From: Stomorhina lunata
Lineage: Eukaryota > Arthropoda > Insecta > Diptera > Rhiniidae
Direction of reading: 5' to 3'
Length of the DNA stretch: 64,000 nt
NCBI GenBank assembly: GCA_933228675.1
Contig: OW121743.1
Span: 90,331,998 to 90,395,997 of the forward strand
Shown here: positions 45,536 to 58,131 of the stretch, piece after piece
How the letters are laid out: each line of letters starts with the position of its first letter
Numbering within the stretch: position 1 is the first letter of the stretch
Notes under the pieces: model-generated
What the model was told of the DNA's origin: nothing
Database searches by the model: none
The model's input: the letters and a program-made list of their open reading frames with translations, nothing else
Position numbers and translations under genes: made by a program

Positions 45536-46493
45536 AAAGGTTTAAAGGTTTTGATAAAAATGTTTTGCATATCTTTAGGAGTTATGTAACAACAAAATAT
45601 ATGAAAAAATGAATTTAATTCACTGATTTTCTAAAATCCAAAATTATAAAAAAAACAAAATCTCATAAAAAGTCTATTCAAAATTGTTTATTGTTTTTTA
45701 ACTACTTTTAATTTCAAACAATAAAAAAAAAACAATTCATTGTGCACAACACATATATATTAAACTCTGCCAGTGCTTCCGCTTCTGAATTTTAAATTCC
45801 AGTTAACAATTCGAAATTAAATTTATTTTGAAAATTTAAGTCACGTTTAGCAATTGCCATGTTGTTTATGATTTTTGCTTCCTTAGAATTTCTGTATTCT
45901 CCTAGGATGAGTTATACAATGACACTGAAGAAAGGCAGCTTTATTAAACATCTAAGGGATAATGCTCTACAAACTGAAACAAGTCACATAACAAAAGCTG
46001 TTTTTTTTAACAACAAAGTCTTAAACACAGGGTTTATGACCTCTAAAAGAATTATGTTGAAAATGTTTTGAAAATAAAGTTGAAATATAAAAATAAAATA
46101 AAAAATTTGTTAAAAGTTCTTAGTAATAAAACAACAAATTACATTTAGAAAATTCGAAAATAACATGAACAAGATTCACTCAATTAGGGAGAAACAAGTC
46201 GTTATTTAGCATAAATTTATTTCTTAAGAATTTTTCAATGTAAAATTTATTCACCGAAATTTAAATTTGTGTACATTCAGATTAATTGAAATAATCCTAA
46301 AGGTATACCCTGAAACATATGTATATCTAAAAACTTCAGTTTTAAGAGGGAAATAAATTTATAGAATCAAATAAAGTTATGTATTTCATTTTGAATTGCT
46401 ACTAGCTTCTAAAGGTATATATATTGTACATCTTACAATTGTATACGACATAATGTTCCAAAACCAAACGTAAGATCACTACCACCAAAATCT
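45536..46493. other. AT-rich stretch without recognised genes
   Basis: No gene supported. The 70-codon frame at 45,859-46,071 lacks any recognisable domain and has an AT-rich, intron-like context. Motif-like pieces lie near 45,565, 46,290 and 46,408. Confidence 0.5.
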
Positions 46494-46813
46494 GGGGCCA
46501 AATTACAGCATTCGATATCGTTAGAAATCTTAGATATTTTCAAAACATTTGTATAGCATACTTTAAGGATAATCAAAATTATTTAAAATATGCACAGTTT
46601 ACTAAATTTTGTGTGAAGTTATTTGCCAAAAGATGAACAATAGTAAAATAATTTAAATTGGACTATATGTTCTTAAAAACGAATCAAAATGGAAACCAAA
46701 TTTCAATAAACTTTTTGCATCGAAGTAACTTTGAACATCCCTAAAGTATACCTCGCAATATTTCCTTAAAAGTCTGAGTTTTCGATCGATATCGAATGCG
46801 GTAATTTGGGCCC
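46494..46813. mobile_element. Family A MITE-like element, copy 10
   Basis: Complete 320-bp copy from GGGGCCAAATTACAGCATTC to GCGGTAATTTGGGCCC. The flanking TCT before it and TGA after it resemble the flanks of copy 6 (GGCT and TGAG), a hint at target preference. Flank C follows immediately. Confidence 0.87.
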
Positions 46814-46990
46814 TGACTTAGGCAGCCCATAGCACCAGAAGCCGATGACTTTTTGTAATTTTCGTAAATATCACGATCATTAATGGAACTCGTGAAAATG
46901 AGTATTAAAAACATTCAGTTGGAACTTGGATGTTAGCAAAAACGGTTGGTACCGCTTTGTTAAAGAAAACGCAAAAACAAAATATACCAA
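46814..46990. repeat. Flank C, copy 4
   Basis: AGGCAGCCCATAGCACCAGA, AGCCGATGACTTTTTGTAAT, AACTCGTGAAAATGAGTATT and AAACGGTTGGTACCGCTTTG. It directly precedes the long array at 47.0-49.2 kb. Confidence 0.78.
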
Positions 46991-49187
46991 AAACATAATC
47001 AAAATCCAAATTTTTTTTTTAATATTTTTCTATAGAAAAATTTTCTCAACTAAAATATTTCTGTAAAAAAATTTTCTAAAATATGTTTGTTAAAAAATTG
47101 TCTATAGAAAAATTTCTGATAAAATTAATTTCTATAGAAAATGTTTGATTAATACAATTTTCTACACAAAGAGAAAATTTTGATGTAGAAAATTCTATAG
47201 AAGATTTTTTTGTGAAAAATTTTTCTATAGAAAATTGTTTGTCAATTTTTTTTTTTACAAAAATATTTCTATCAAAAATGTTTCTATAAGAAAATATTTT
47301 TATCGATAGAATTTTTTTTTAAATTTTTAGTTTATCAAAAATTTTTCTATATACAATTTTTTTTTCCAAACATTTTTTAGAAAAATTTTCAACTGAAAAA
47401 TATTTCCATCAAAAATTTGTTTATAGAAAAATCTTTTTATCTAAAACTTTTCTTTAGAAAAAAACTTTTCTAGAAAAATTTTCTACAGAAAATTTCTTTT
47501 ATGAAAATTTTTCGGTAAAAAAGCATTAATTTGAAAATTTCAAAGCAAAATATTATTATCTAAAAATTTTTCAAAGAAAAATATTTCTTCTATAAAAAAA
47601 TGTTTGAGAAAATGTTTCTATAGAAATTTTTTTGTCCTGTTTCTTTTGATCTAATTTTCTATAGAAAAATTTTTCGTAATAAAAAATTGTATTCTATATC
47701 AACAATTTTTCTATAGAAAATGAGTTTATTAACAGTTTTAAAAAAAAATGTCTATAGAAAAATTTTTGATATTTAAAATTTTATAAAATTTTTTTTAATA
47801 AAAACTTTTCTGAAGAAAAGATAGAAATATTTTTTTTTTTTTTGAAAAATATTTCTATCAAAAATATTTCTATAGAAAAATCTTTTTATCGATAGATTTT
47901 TTTTTGATCAAAAATTTTTCTATCGAAAATTTTTTTAGAAAAATGTTCTACAGAAAAATATTGCTATAGCAAAAAACCCTTATAGAAAATTTTTGTATAG
48001 AAACATTTTTTAGTCAAAATTTTTCGATAGAAAATAAATATTTATGAACATTTTTTTGATAGAAAAACATGTTTATGAAAATTTCACAACATATATTTTA
48101 ATCTAAAAATTTAAAAAAAAAAATATTTTTTACGGAAAAATTATCCAAAGAAAAAAATTTTTTCTATAAAAAAAATTTTCGATAAAAAATTTTCTATAGA
48201 AAATTTTTTGTAATTTTATTTTTATCTAATTTTCGATAGATTATGATGTAAAGAATTTTCTATATCATTTATGATAAAACATTTTTCAAAAAAAAATTCT
48301 ATAGAAAAAAACCTTTATAGAAAATTTTTGTGTAGAAACATTTTTTAGTCAAAATTTTTTGATAGCAAAAAATATTTATGAACATTGCGATAGAAAAAAA
48401 TTTTTATGAAAATTCCACAACCAATATTTTTATCTAAAATTTTTTTTTTTAAATATTTTTTACTAAAAAACTATCCAAAGAAAGAAATTTTTTTCTATAA
48501 AAAAATTTTCGATAAAAAATTTTCTATAGGAAATTTTTTGTAATTTTAGTTTTATATAATTTTCTATAGATTATGATGTATAGAATTTTCTATGTCATTT
48601 TTGATAAAACATTTTTAAAAAAAATGTTCTATTGAAAAAATTTTGATATAGAAATTTTTTTTATGAAAAATTTTTCTATAGAAAGTTTTTTTGTCAAAAA
48701 TTTTTCTATAGAAATTTTTTTTGGCAAAAATTTTTCTATAGAAAATTTTTTTGTCAAAAATTTTTCTATAGAATAATTTTTTGTCAAAGATTGTTTACAA
48801 CAATTTTCTACAGAAAAATATTTCTATCAAAAATTTATGTATAGAAAAATATTTTTATCGATAAAATTTTTGTTTGGTCAAAAATTTTTCTAAAGATTAT
48901 TTTTTTATTAAAAACTTTATAGAAAATTTTTCTATTGAAAAATATTTCTATCAAAAATTTGTCTATAGAAAAATATTTTTATCGAAAATTTTTCTTTAGA
49001 AAAAAAACTTTTATAGAAAATTTTTCTAAAGAAAATTTTTTTTGTGAAAAATTTTCGATAAAATATTTTCATAGCAAAATATTTTAATCTGAAAACATTC
49101 TATAAAAAATAATTTTTACCGAAAAGTTTTCCAATGAAAAATATTTTTCTATATCTTTTTGATACAAATATTTAAAAACAATGGAAT
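46991..49187. repeat. Degenerate palindromic array between flanks C and E
   Basis: Highly diverged CTATAGAAAA units with mixed spacers (TTTTTGTCAAAAA, TTTTTATCGATAGA). A block with CTTATAGAAAATTTTTG, TATTTATGAACATT and GATTATGATGTA near 47,975-48,307 is repeated at about 48,308-48,640, a higher-order period near 335 bp. This array is older than array 5 judging by divergence. Confidence 0.85.
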
Positions 49188-49250
49188 AGAAACTTTTTCT
49201 TTTTAAAATATCAAAACTACACATTAGAAAATAATTTAGTTTTAAGTATA
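49188..49250. repeat. Flank E, copy 2
   Basis: ATGGAATAGAAACTTTTTC and TTTTTAAAATATCAAAACTA match 22,921-22,975 on the same side of an array. Confidence 0.65.
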
Positions 49251-49254
49251 AAAA

Positions 49255-49408
49255 ACAGCAAATTTGCGGACGATTTTTTGGTCTGTTTTCTTTGTGCCAC
49301 TTTCTGTGACTCACTTTATTATTTTCAAGTGGATCTAGCCGGGGATTGAACTTGGGACCTCTGGAGTGCTAGGCGGATGGCTAACCTGCTATACCACTGC
49401 GGTTCACA
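49255..49408 (-). repeat. tRNA-derived SINE-like sequence, minus strand
   Basis: On the minus strand, GTGAACCGCAGTGGTATAGC, AGGTTAGCCATCCGCCTAGC, GAGGTCCCAAGTTCAATCCC and CGGCTAGATCCAC have the order of a tRNA, with box A-like and box B-like words about 35 bp apart. The acceptor and T stems pair poorly and no clear anticodon loop forms, so I call a SINE head or tRNA relic. The body (GTGAGTCACAGAAAGTGGC) is not seen elsewhere in the window. It is a different family from the 7.1 and 33.9 kb SINEs. Confidence 0.6.
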
Positions 49409-51364
49409 TGCCAAAAAAAGGAAGAATCCTGTCTATTAATGGCAAGTTGAGTCTCTACATAATTTACCCACTGTTTAAGAGGCATATGAGTCAATCTGCA
49501 GCTTTCTTATTGTGTGGTTAGTGATCGGATGAGCTCCGTTTATTATTTAGCTGCAGTTGTTTAGAGTAGACTGATTGTTAAGTAAAACCGGTCTACTCTG
49601 TAAGTTCAATATTTGGCCTTTTACCGGGAGTTTCACTTTTTAGTAACAGTTAGTTACTAGTATCAAATATATTTAAGATAAAACATATTACTAGGTTTTT
49701 TTCGCTCCTTAAAGTATGCAACACACTTTCTTGTTTAAAAAAAAACGTGTTTGAATTGTACTACAAAAAGCTTTATAACAAAAATATTTATTGTAAATTT
49801 CGCAAAATCTAAAATTTTCATCTTTAAATATTCTTTATACTTCCCTACAATTCTATTTGTATCATATTCACAATTCAAGTTTTTTTTATGATCTTTTATT
49901 TTATTTCCAATTTTCGAAAATTTTATTTTGCTGCCGTTTCAAAATTCTTTTTTTGGAACAAAATTTCACATGACGAACATTTATTTTTGTGTAGAAAAAA
50001 TATTTGAAATTTTTTTTATTATAAATGCTGACCCTTACAATTTTGTTGCCTCTGTATAGATACATATGTATAGATATGTGAATTCTATATGAACATCATA
50101 ATTCAAAAACGTTTTGGCTATAAATTATAAATTGCCTTTTTTCTGTTTATTGTACTGCCAAAAAAGGAGGCGATATTCAGTTGCAAAGTCAAAGGGAAAA
50201 AAATCTTCTATCGTTATGATGAATTCGTTTCTCTTTGGCAGTAAAAATGTTTTTAGATTTTAATATATTATACTCATAAAAATAAATAAAAAAAAACTGA
50301 ATAGTTTAGTTGGTGGTAGTACAATATGGGATTTTGGTCATAAAATTGTATTACATATATTTAAAGAACTTTGATAGGTTGCATTAGGCACCCTACATTA
50401 ATGTTTAACTCAAACTAAAACACATCTATCTGTAATTTACAATATCTTTTAAATCTTTTTCTGTTTTCATTTTGCAACAAATATAACCCATAGTGCACAC
50501 AAACTAAACTAAGTCAAAACTATATCATTAATACACTAAAATATTCAATACAAACGAATTTAGCCATCACAAAGGATAACAACATTCCAAAAAATTTACC
50601 AAAAAAAAACTCTAAATGGTCAGTATTGAGGCCATTGGCTAACAACAAATAACCAATATAATAAATCATAAATATTTTAACTGAATCTATAAACATTAAA
50701 TGACAAATTTTGATACAAATTTATTTAAACAAATATTTTTCTTTCCGCTCATTTAAAGGTAAAATAAAAATTAATTTTCCAATATTTACTCGTATTGTTT
50801 TAAATCAAAGTTGATTAAAAACATTTTGAAAATAAATAAATATAAATTTAGATGAAAATTGTTTTACTTTTAACTCTTTGTTGTTCCAATAAAAAAATAA
50901 ACTGAATGTAAAATTTTCCTAAAACAAAAGGAAAATCGTAAAAAGAACAACATTTTTCAAATGTTAAATGATGTGATTTATATGCAAAACAGCATATGTT
51001 GTGGATATTTTGCAACATTTTTTTTTCCTTTTGTTTTTTGAAAAAAAAAAAATGTAAAACTTTTACAATGTATACAATAACTAAAAGTTCGTCTGGAGGG
51101 TGATGCCTTTCCTTCCTTCTTTTTAATCCGATAAACTTTAAATGGCTATAAATTATTTCAATATGGTTGGTTTGAAAAAAATACACTTTTATAAATTGTT
51201 TCTATCTTTTTTTACAATGAAATATTTACTTTGACTTTTTTCTTGACCCTTTAAGTATGCAACGTTTTCTGTGAAATAAAATAAATATGGGAGACGTACA
51301 TTAAAATGATTGAAATAGTTGTCACTAAAAAAGCTCGAGACAACAATAGATTAACATAGAAAAC
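49409..51364. other. AT-rich stretch without recognised genes
   Basis: No gene supported. Motif copies lie at 49,706 (TCCTTAAAGTATGCAACAC) and 51,247 (CCCTTTAAGTATGCAACG). The 112-codon minus-strand frame at 50,848-51,186 is low complexity (Lys/Phe/His-rich, KKQKEKK) without a recognisable domain. Confidence 0.5.
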
Positions 51365-52500
51365 TTTAAGGTGGGAAGATATTTCAAATTAAATGTTTGA
51401 GAGTTTTCTATAGAAAAGTGTGAGGTGGGAAGAGTTTTCTATAGAAAAATATGAGGTGGGAAGAGTGTTCTATAGAAAAATATGAGGTCGAAGAGTTTTC
51501 TATAGAAAAATGTGAGGTGGGAAGAGTTTTCTATAGAAAAATGTGACGTGGGAAGAATTTTCTATAGAAAAATGTAAGGTGGGAAGAGTTTTCTATAGAA
51601 AAATGTGAGGTGGGAAGAGTTTTCTATAGAAAAATGTGAGATGGGAAGAGTTTTCTATAGATAAATGTGAGGTGGGAATAGTTTTCTATAGAAAAATGTG
51701 AGGTTGGGAAGAGTTTTCTATAGAAAAATGTGAGGTTAGAATAGTGGGAAGAGTTTTTTATAGAAAAGTGTGAGGTGGGAAGAGTTTTCCGTGGAAAAGT
51801 GTGAGGTGGGAAGAGTTTTCTATAGAAAAGTGTGAGATGGCAAGACTTTTCTATAGAAAAGTGTGAGGTGGCAAGACTTTTCTATAGAAAAGTGTGAGGT
51901 GGGAAGAGTTTTCTATAGAAAAGTGTGAGGTGGGAAGAGTTTTCTATAGAAAAGTATGAGGTGGGAAGAGTTTTCTATAGAAAAGTGTGAGGTGGGAAGA
52001 GTTTTCTATAGAAAAGTGTGAGGTGGGAAGAGCTTTCTATTGAAAAATGTGAGACCGGAAAAGTTTTCTATAGAAAAGTGTAAAGTCGGAAGAGTTTTCT
52101 ATAGAGAAGTGTGAGGTGTGAAGAGTTTTCTATAGACAAGTTTGAGGTAGGAAGAGTTTTCTATAGAAAAGTTTCAGGTATGAAGAGTTTTCTATAGAAA
52201 AGTTTGAGGTAGGAAGAGTTTTCTATAAAAAAAATTGAGGTAGAAAGAGTTTTCTATAGAAAAAATTGAGGTAGGAAGAGTTTTCTATAGAAAAGTTTGA
52301 GGTAGGAAGAGTTTTCTCTAAAAAAGTTTGAGGTAGGAAGAGCCTTCTATATAGAAGTTTGAGGTAAATAGAATTTTCTACAGAAAAGTTTAAAGTGGGA
52401 GGTGTTTTTTGTGAAAAAAATGTTTTATGTGTGAAGAGTTTTCAATAGAAAATTTGAGGTGTGAAAAATTATCTATGAAAAAGTTGAGGTGGTATCGAAA
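51365..52500. repeat. Palindromic array with GAGGTGGGAAGAG spacer (31 bp)
   Basis: About 36 units of TTTTCTATAGAAAA plus a GTGTGAGGTGGGAAGAG-type spacer, purine-rich on this strand. Left-side units have AAAAATGTGAGG, central ones AAAAGTGTGAGG and right-side ones AAAAGTTTGAGGTAGG, a gradient of variants. Complemented, the unit (CCCACCTCACA) aligns with the CCCATCACCAA and CCCATCTCAGA units downstream. This array is therefore inverted relative to those. Confidence 0.95.
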
Positions 52501-53569
52501 GTATTGAAATATCTTATATTTTGTTTTACTAATCACACACTATTTAACAATTTAATTGAAAAAACAACAGCAAAAACATTTTAAATAATTAATTATAAAC
52601 AAAAAAAAAAACTTGTTCAAAATTTTCATAAATATTTTATTTAAATAAATACAAATACGTTTTTATTTATATAATGCGAAATCTCTATTAATATTTAATT
52701 TACAGATGTTCAAAGTTGAAAAAAGACAAAAGTACAATAACAACCCGAGGGAAAATTTTAAAAATGAACAAGAGAATGTAAAATGATTTATTATTTATTT
52801 AATATTGTTTATTATTTTAGTGATAATTTCTCTTAATAAAACAAATTATTGAAATATTAATTAAAAAATAAAAACTTAATTAAGTTGTAATTGTACTAAA
52901 ATAACAATGTAAAACTAGAAAATATTTAAAATATTGAAACTTAAATTACACTTCAGTCTTTACAAAAAAAGCTTCCGTAGATAAAATTAATTTTTCCCAA
53001 TACTCTACCCACTCTTTTGCAGCTTAACTCAATTCTGTATAATAGTTTTAAAACTTCAAAAGTTCTCTGATGTTACAGACAAGCAAAAACTCTTTACAAA
53101 AGCCTGCCTTAAGGTTATTTTGCGTTTTACTTCTGTAAAAGAAATACGTCAATATTGTACAATTTTGTTTAAAATAAACATTTATTCATATGCATACATA
53201 TGCATTTGTATATGTTGTTTTCAATACAACACGCACTCAGCGGCTTATAAATTTGTATGCAAATGCGCCGCATACAAATATAGTCTGTGTCCTTTGAACC
53301 AAAAGCTTAACTGCATTCAATGATTCATTTATACATTCATGCATGCTCGAAATAAAAACCAAAAGCTGTCAATTAAAACAAAAAACTATTGCATAAAGTA
53401 AGGCAGCGTAAAATAGATAAAAGGATAGGAGTTGCAATACAAACAAAATGTTTAAATGGATTTATTACAGAGGGACCTTAATATAATCCTATCTTATACT
53501 TTTATCAAAATTTTATTTAAAAAATTTTATAATTAATTTTATCCTAAGTCTTGTAAAGAAAACTCTTCC
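52501..53569. other. AT-rich stretch without recognised genes
   Basis: No gene supported. Mostly A/T runs, with a CATATGCATA-type microsatellite near 53,188-53,205. Confidence 0.5.
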
Positions 53570-54575
53570 CAACTATTCCCATCACCAGCTTTTCTATAGA
53601 AAACTCTTCCCATCACCAACTTTTCTATAGAAAACTCTTTCCATCACCAAGTTTTCTATAAAAAATTCTTACCATTACCAACTTTTCTATAGAAAACTCT
53701 TCCCATCACCAACTTTTCTATAGGAAACTCTTCCCAATACGAACTTTTCTATAGAAAACTCTTCCCATCACCAACTTTTCTAGAGAAAACTCTTCAAATC
53801 ATCATCTTGTCTATAGAAAACTTTTCCCATCATCAACTTTTCTATAGAAAACTCAGCACATCTGCAACTTTTCTCAAAAAACTCTTCCCATAAGCAACTT
53901 TTCTATAGAAAACTCTTCCCATCACCAACTTTTCTTTAGGAAACTCTTCAGATCACCAACTTTTTTTTAGAAAGCTCTTCCCATCAAAAACTTTTCTATA
54001 GAAAACTCTTCGCATCACCAACTTTTCTATAGAAAACTCTTCCCATCACCAAGTTTTCTATAGAAAACTCTTACCATCACCAACTTTTCTATAGAAAACT
54101 CTTCCCATCACCAACTTTTCTATAGAAAACTGTTCCTATCACCAACTTTTCTATAGAAAACTCTTCCCATCAAAAACTTTTCTATAGAAAACTCTTCCCC
54201 CTCACCAACTTTTCTACAGAAAACTCCCATCACCAACTTTTCTATAAAAAGCTCTTCCCATCACCAACTTTTCTATAGAAAACTCTTCCCATCATCAACT
54301 TTTTTATAGAAAACTCTTCCCATCATCAACTTTTCTATAGAAAACTCTTCCCATCACCAGCTTTTCTATAGAAAACTCTTCCCCTTCACCAACTTTTCTA
54401 TATAAAACTCTTCCCGTCACCAACTTTTATATGGAAAGCTCTTTTATATAGAAAACTAACTTTTATATAAAAAACTCTTCCCCCTCACCAACTTTTCTAC
54501 AGAAAACTCTTCCCATCACCAAATTTTCTATAGAAAACTCTTCCTATCATCAACTTTTCTATAGAAAACTCTTCA
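53570..54575. repeat. Palindromic array with CTCTTCCCATCACCAA spacer (31 bp)
   Basis: About 32 units of TTTTCTATAGAAAA plus CTCTTCCCATCACCAAC, pyrimidine-rich on this strand. Moderately uniform with scattered point changes. Confidence 0.96.
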
Positions 54576-55739
54576 CCCAGGCTTAGTTATATAAAAATCT
54601 ATAGAATTTAATATTCCCTTAACTTATTTTATGATTTCTGTATCATTTTACCATTAGCCTTTTCTATTATTTTATCTCTTTTCTGTAAATGATATTTGTT
54701 GGAAAATAAGTCATTTTTTACGTTTATTATCCTGCAAATAATATTATTCCATTTATTTTTCTTCAACTTTATTTTCCGTTTTTGTTGATATAAACTCATA
54801 GCCAATGGCAATGCGGTTGAAGTTTTAATGGTTTTCTAATGACTTCATGCAGCTGCATGGGAAAAGTAAATATTTAGTTGTAATAAAATTGGCGAAATAG
54901 AAGAAAAGTCAAGAGAAGACTATAAAGAGGAATATAAATTTAAAAGGTTTCTGATATAAAGTGGAATAAGTAAATATTTAGATCTAGACAATAAACCAAA
55001 TTATGACAAAATAAACTATTTCATCAAAAGAACGAAGGGTAGGGTAATATTGAAATGTAAACTCAGGTCAAAATGCAAATTGGATAACTTTAAATACATT
55101 AATAATTTTTTGTTGGGCTTTCATATCTAGAATTATTTTTATGTCTTTAAAGATCTTCGTTTAAGAATTATTTAATTTTCCCTTACTTTAAGTCTTTCTA
55201 AAGAACTTTACTCAACTAACTAAAAATATGTATGTACATATTTTTAGAATGTACACATACTTTCTACAGAAAATTAATTTAATTTATAATATAATTCATT
55301 TGTCAAGTGTAATTTGTTACAATTCCACGAATCCTTTAATTTGTCAAAACCAAAATCCTTTTGTTGATTAATTAAAAAATCTGATGGTTGTGAAAATTTA
55401 TGCTCTAGATGTTATATTTTACGTTAGTGAAATATAAAGTTAAATCAAAAAAAAAAATAATGATACATTTATTTACAGATTAATTACAGTGACACATTTT
55501 CCCTGTTGTACCATATTTGGCCCCAGTTAGACGATGTTAAGCATTATATTGTATTTGTTAAAATGATTTAATTTAAATTAACAATATTCATCTCTAAGGG
55601 ATTTTGACATGTATATATTCATTATCTAACATTATACGCTCTGCAGCAACCCAACGTGTGTGTATTAGGGTGGTGCAAAAAGTTTGAACAAAAAAATTTT
55701 GTACTGGTATCTCTTTCTAAAATACAAACTTTTTTATTA
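54576..55739. other. AT-rich stretch without recognised genes
   Basis: No gene supported. An isolated family A/B-like tip (ATATTTGGCCCCAG) lies at about 55,514-55,528. TTAGGGTGGTGCAAAAAG at 55,666-55,683 looks like a transposon terminus of unknown family. Confidence 0.45.
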
Positions 55740-57755
55740 CAAATTTTGCTACAGAGAGCTATTTCCATACAAAACAAAACTTTCCGCAACTTTTCTTTAT
55801 AAAGCTCTACTCAATATAAATTTTTCTATAGAAAATTCCTCTAATTACAAAATTGTCTATAGAAAACTTTTATCATCACAAACTTTTGTATAGAAAACTC
55901 TTCTCGTCAAAAACTTTTCTATAGAAAACTGCTCTCATAACAAACTTTTCTATAGAAGACACTTCCCATCACATACTATTCTATAGAAGACTCTTCTCAT
56001 CACAAACTTTATATAGAAAACTCTTGTCATCACAAACTTTTCTATAGAAAACTCTTGTCATCACAAACTTTTCTATAGAAAACTCTTGTCATCATAAACT
56101 TTTCTATAGAAAACTCTTGTCACCACAAAGTTTTCTATAGGAAACTCTTGTCATCACAAAGTTTTCTCTAGAAAACTCTTGTCATCACAAACTTTTCTAT
56201 AGAAAACTCTTGACTTCACAAACTTTTCTATAGAAAACTCTTATCATCACAAACTTTTCTATAGAAAACTCTTGCCATCACAAAGTTTTCTCTAGAAAAC
56301 TCTTGTCATCACAAACTTTTCTATATAAAACTCTTGACATCACAAACTTTTCTATAGAAAACTCTTATCATCACAAAATTTTCTATAGAAAACTCTTGCC
56401 ATCACAAACTTTTCTATAGAAAACTCTTGTCATTACAAATTTTTCTATAGAAAACTCTTGTCATCACAAACTTTTCTTTAGAAAACTCTTGTAATCATAA
56501 ACTTTTCTATAAAAAACTCTTGTCATCACAAACTTTTCTATAGAAAACTCTTCCCATCACAAACATTTCTATTAAAAAATCTTCTCATCACAAACTTTTA
56601 TAAAGAAAACTCTTCTCATCACAAACTTTTCTCAAAAAAACTCTTCTCATCACAAACTTTTCTATAGAAAACTCTTCCCATCAAACTTTTCTTTATAAAA
56701 TTCTTTTTATCACAAACTTTTCTATATAAACTCTTTTTATCTCAAAAAACTCTTCTCATCACCAACTTTTTTTTATAGAAAACTCTTGGTGATAACTTTT
56801 CTATAGAAAACTCTTTCCATCAACAACTTTTCTTTAGAAATTTCTTCCCATCATTAACTTTTCTATAGAAAACTAGTCCCATCATAAACTTTTCTATAGA
56901 AAACTCTTCCTTTTACCAACTTTTTTATGGAAAACTCTTCCCATCAATAATTTTTCTTAAGAAAACTCTTAACATCACAAACTTTTCTAAAGAAAGCCAG
57001 AGTCTTATCAACAACTTTCCTATAGAAAACTAGTCCCATCACCAATTTTTCTTTAGAAAACTAGTCCCATCACCAACTTATCCATAGGAAACTAGTAACA
57101 TCACCAATTTTTCTATAGAAAACTAGTCCCATCACCAACTTTTCTATAGGAAACTAGTCCCATCACCAACTTTTCTATAAAATACTAGTCCTATTTATCA
57201 CCAACTTTTCTATAGGAAACTAGTTCTATCACCATTTTTTCTGTAGAAAACTAGTCGGTTCACCAACTTTCTATAGAAATCTTGTCCCAACCAATTTTTC
57301 TATACAAAACTATTTCCATCATGATTTTTTCTACAGATAACTCTTCTCATCAGAAATTTTTCTATAAAAGATTCTTCCCATCAGCTTTTTTTATAGATGA
57401 TTTTTTCCGTCAATAACTTTTCTATAAAAAAGTCTCTTCCCATCACCAAAATTTCTGAAGAAAACTGTTCCAAGTGTTCCAACTGTCACCAACTTTTCTA
57501 TAGAAAACTATTTCTGTAATCAAATTTTCTATTGAAAACTCTTCCCATCACCAACTTTTCTATAAAAACTCTTCCCATCACCATCTTTTCTATAGAAAAG
57601 ACTTTTCCGTAACAAACTCTTCTTATCACCAACTTTTCTATAGAAAACTCTTCTTAATACCAACTTTTCCATAGAAAACTTTTCTTATCACAAACTTTTT
57701 CATAGAAAACTCTTCTCGTCACAAACTGTTTTATATAAAACTCTTTTTATAACAA
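55740..57755. repeat. Palindromic array with CTTGTCATCACAAA spacer (31 bp)
   Basis: About 64 units. The left two thirds use CTCTTGTCATCACAAAC, while the part from about 56,990 to 57,260 switches to ACTAGTCCCATCACCAAC, and the right edge returns to CTCTTCCCATCACC. It is a mosaic of sub-arrays of one 31-bp family. Confidence 0.95.
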
Positions 57756-58131
57756 AGTTCATCTTAAGGCAGACAAATTTATCCAAAATGGGCCAACCTA
57801 TTACTAACATGACACTAAATTATAACTTTGTGTTACACAGACATACATAAATATGTGAGGATGTATAGTTAACGTTCCACTTGAGGAACTTAATTAGTCT
57901 CTCCAAGGACAAAGTGTGAACATTATTTTTCTTCCAGCCTTAAATTACGAATATATTGTCATACAACTTTTTGAGTTAAGTTAAACAAAGCCATCACTTT
58001 TTTCCAAACAGCTTTAAAAATAGAAAGTGTTGAAGTACTTCAAAATAAGATTAAACTTAAGATGAAATCTAATTATAGCCTTAGTCAATTATTCCATTAA
58101 ATTGTCAAAAAATTTAAGCTCAATAAAATGA
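57756..58131. other. AT-rich stretch, nothing recognised
   Basis: No gene or known repeat seen. Confidence 0.5.

Noticed and set aside
45859..46071. 70-codon frame with a plausible start and hydrophobic N-terminus
   Set aside because: AT-rich, no domain, and isolated; frames of this length are expected by chance in a window of this size.
49329..49408. Functional tRNA gene on the minus strand
   Set aside because: Box A and box B words are present, but the acceptor and T stems pair badly and no clear anticodon loop forms; a SINE head or relic is more likely.
50848..51186. 112-codon minus-strand frame
   Set aside because: Low-complexity composition driven by A/T runs, with no domain, conserved neighbours or splice context that I can support.
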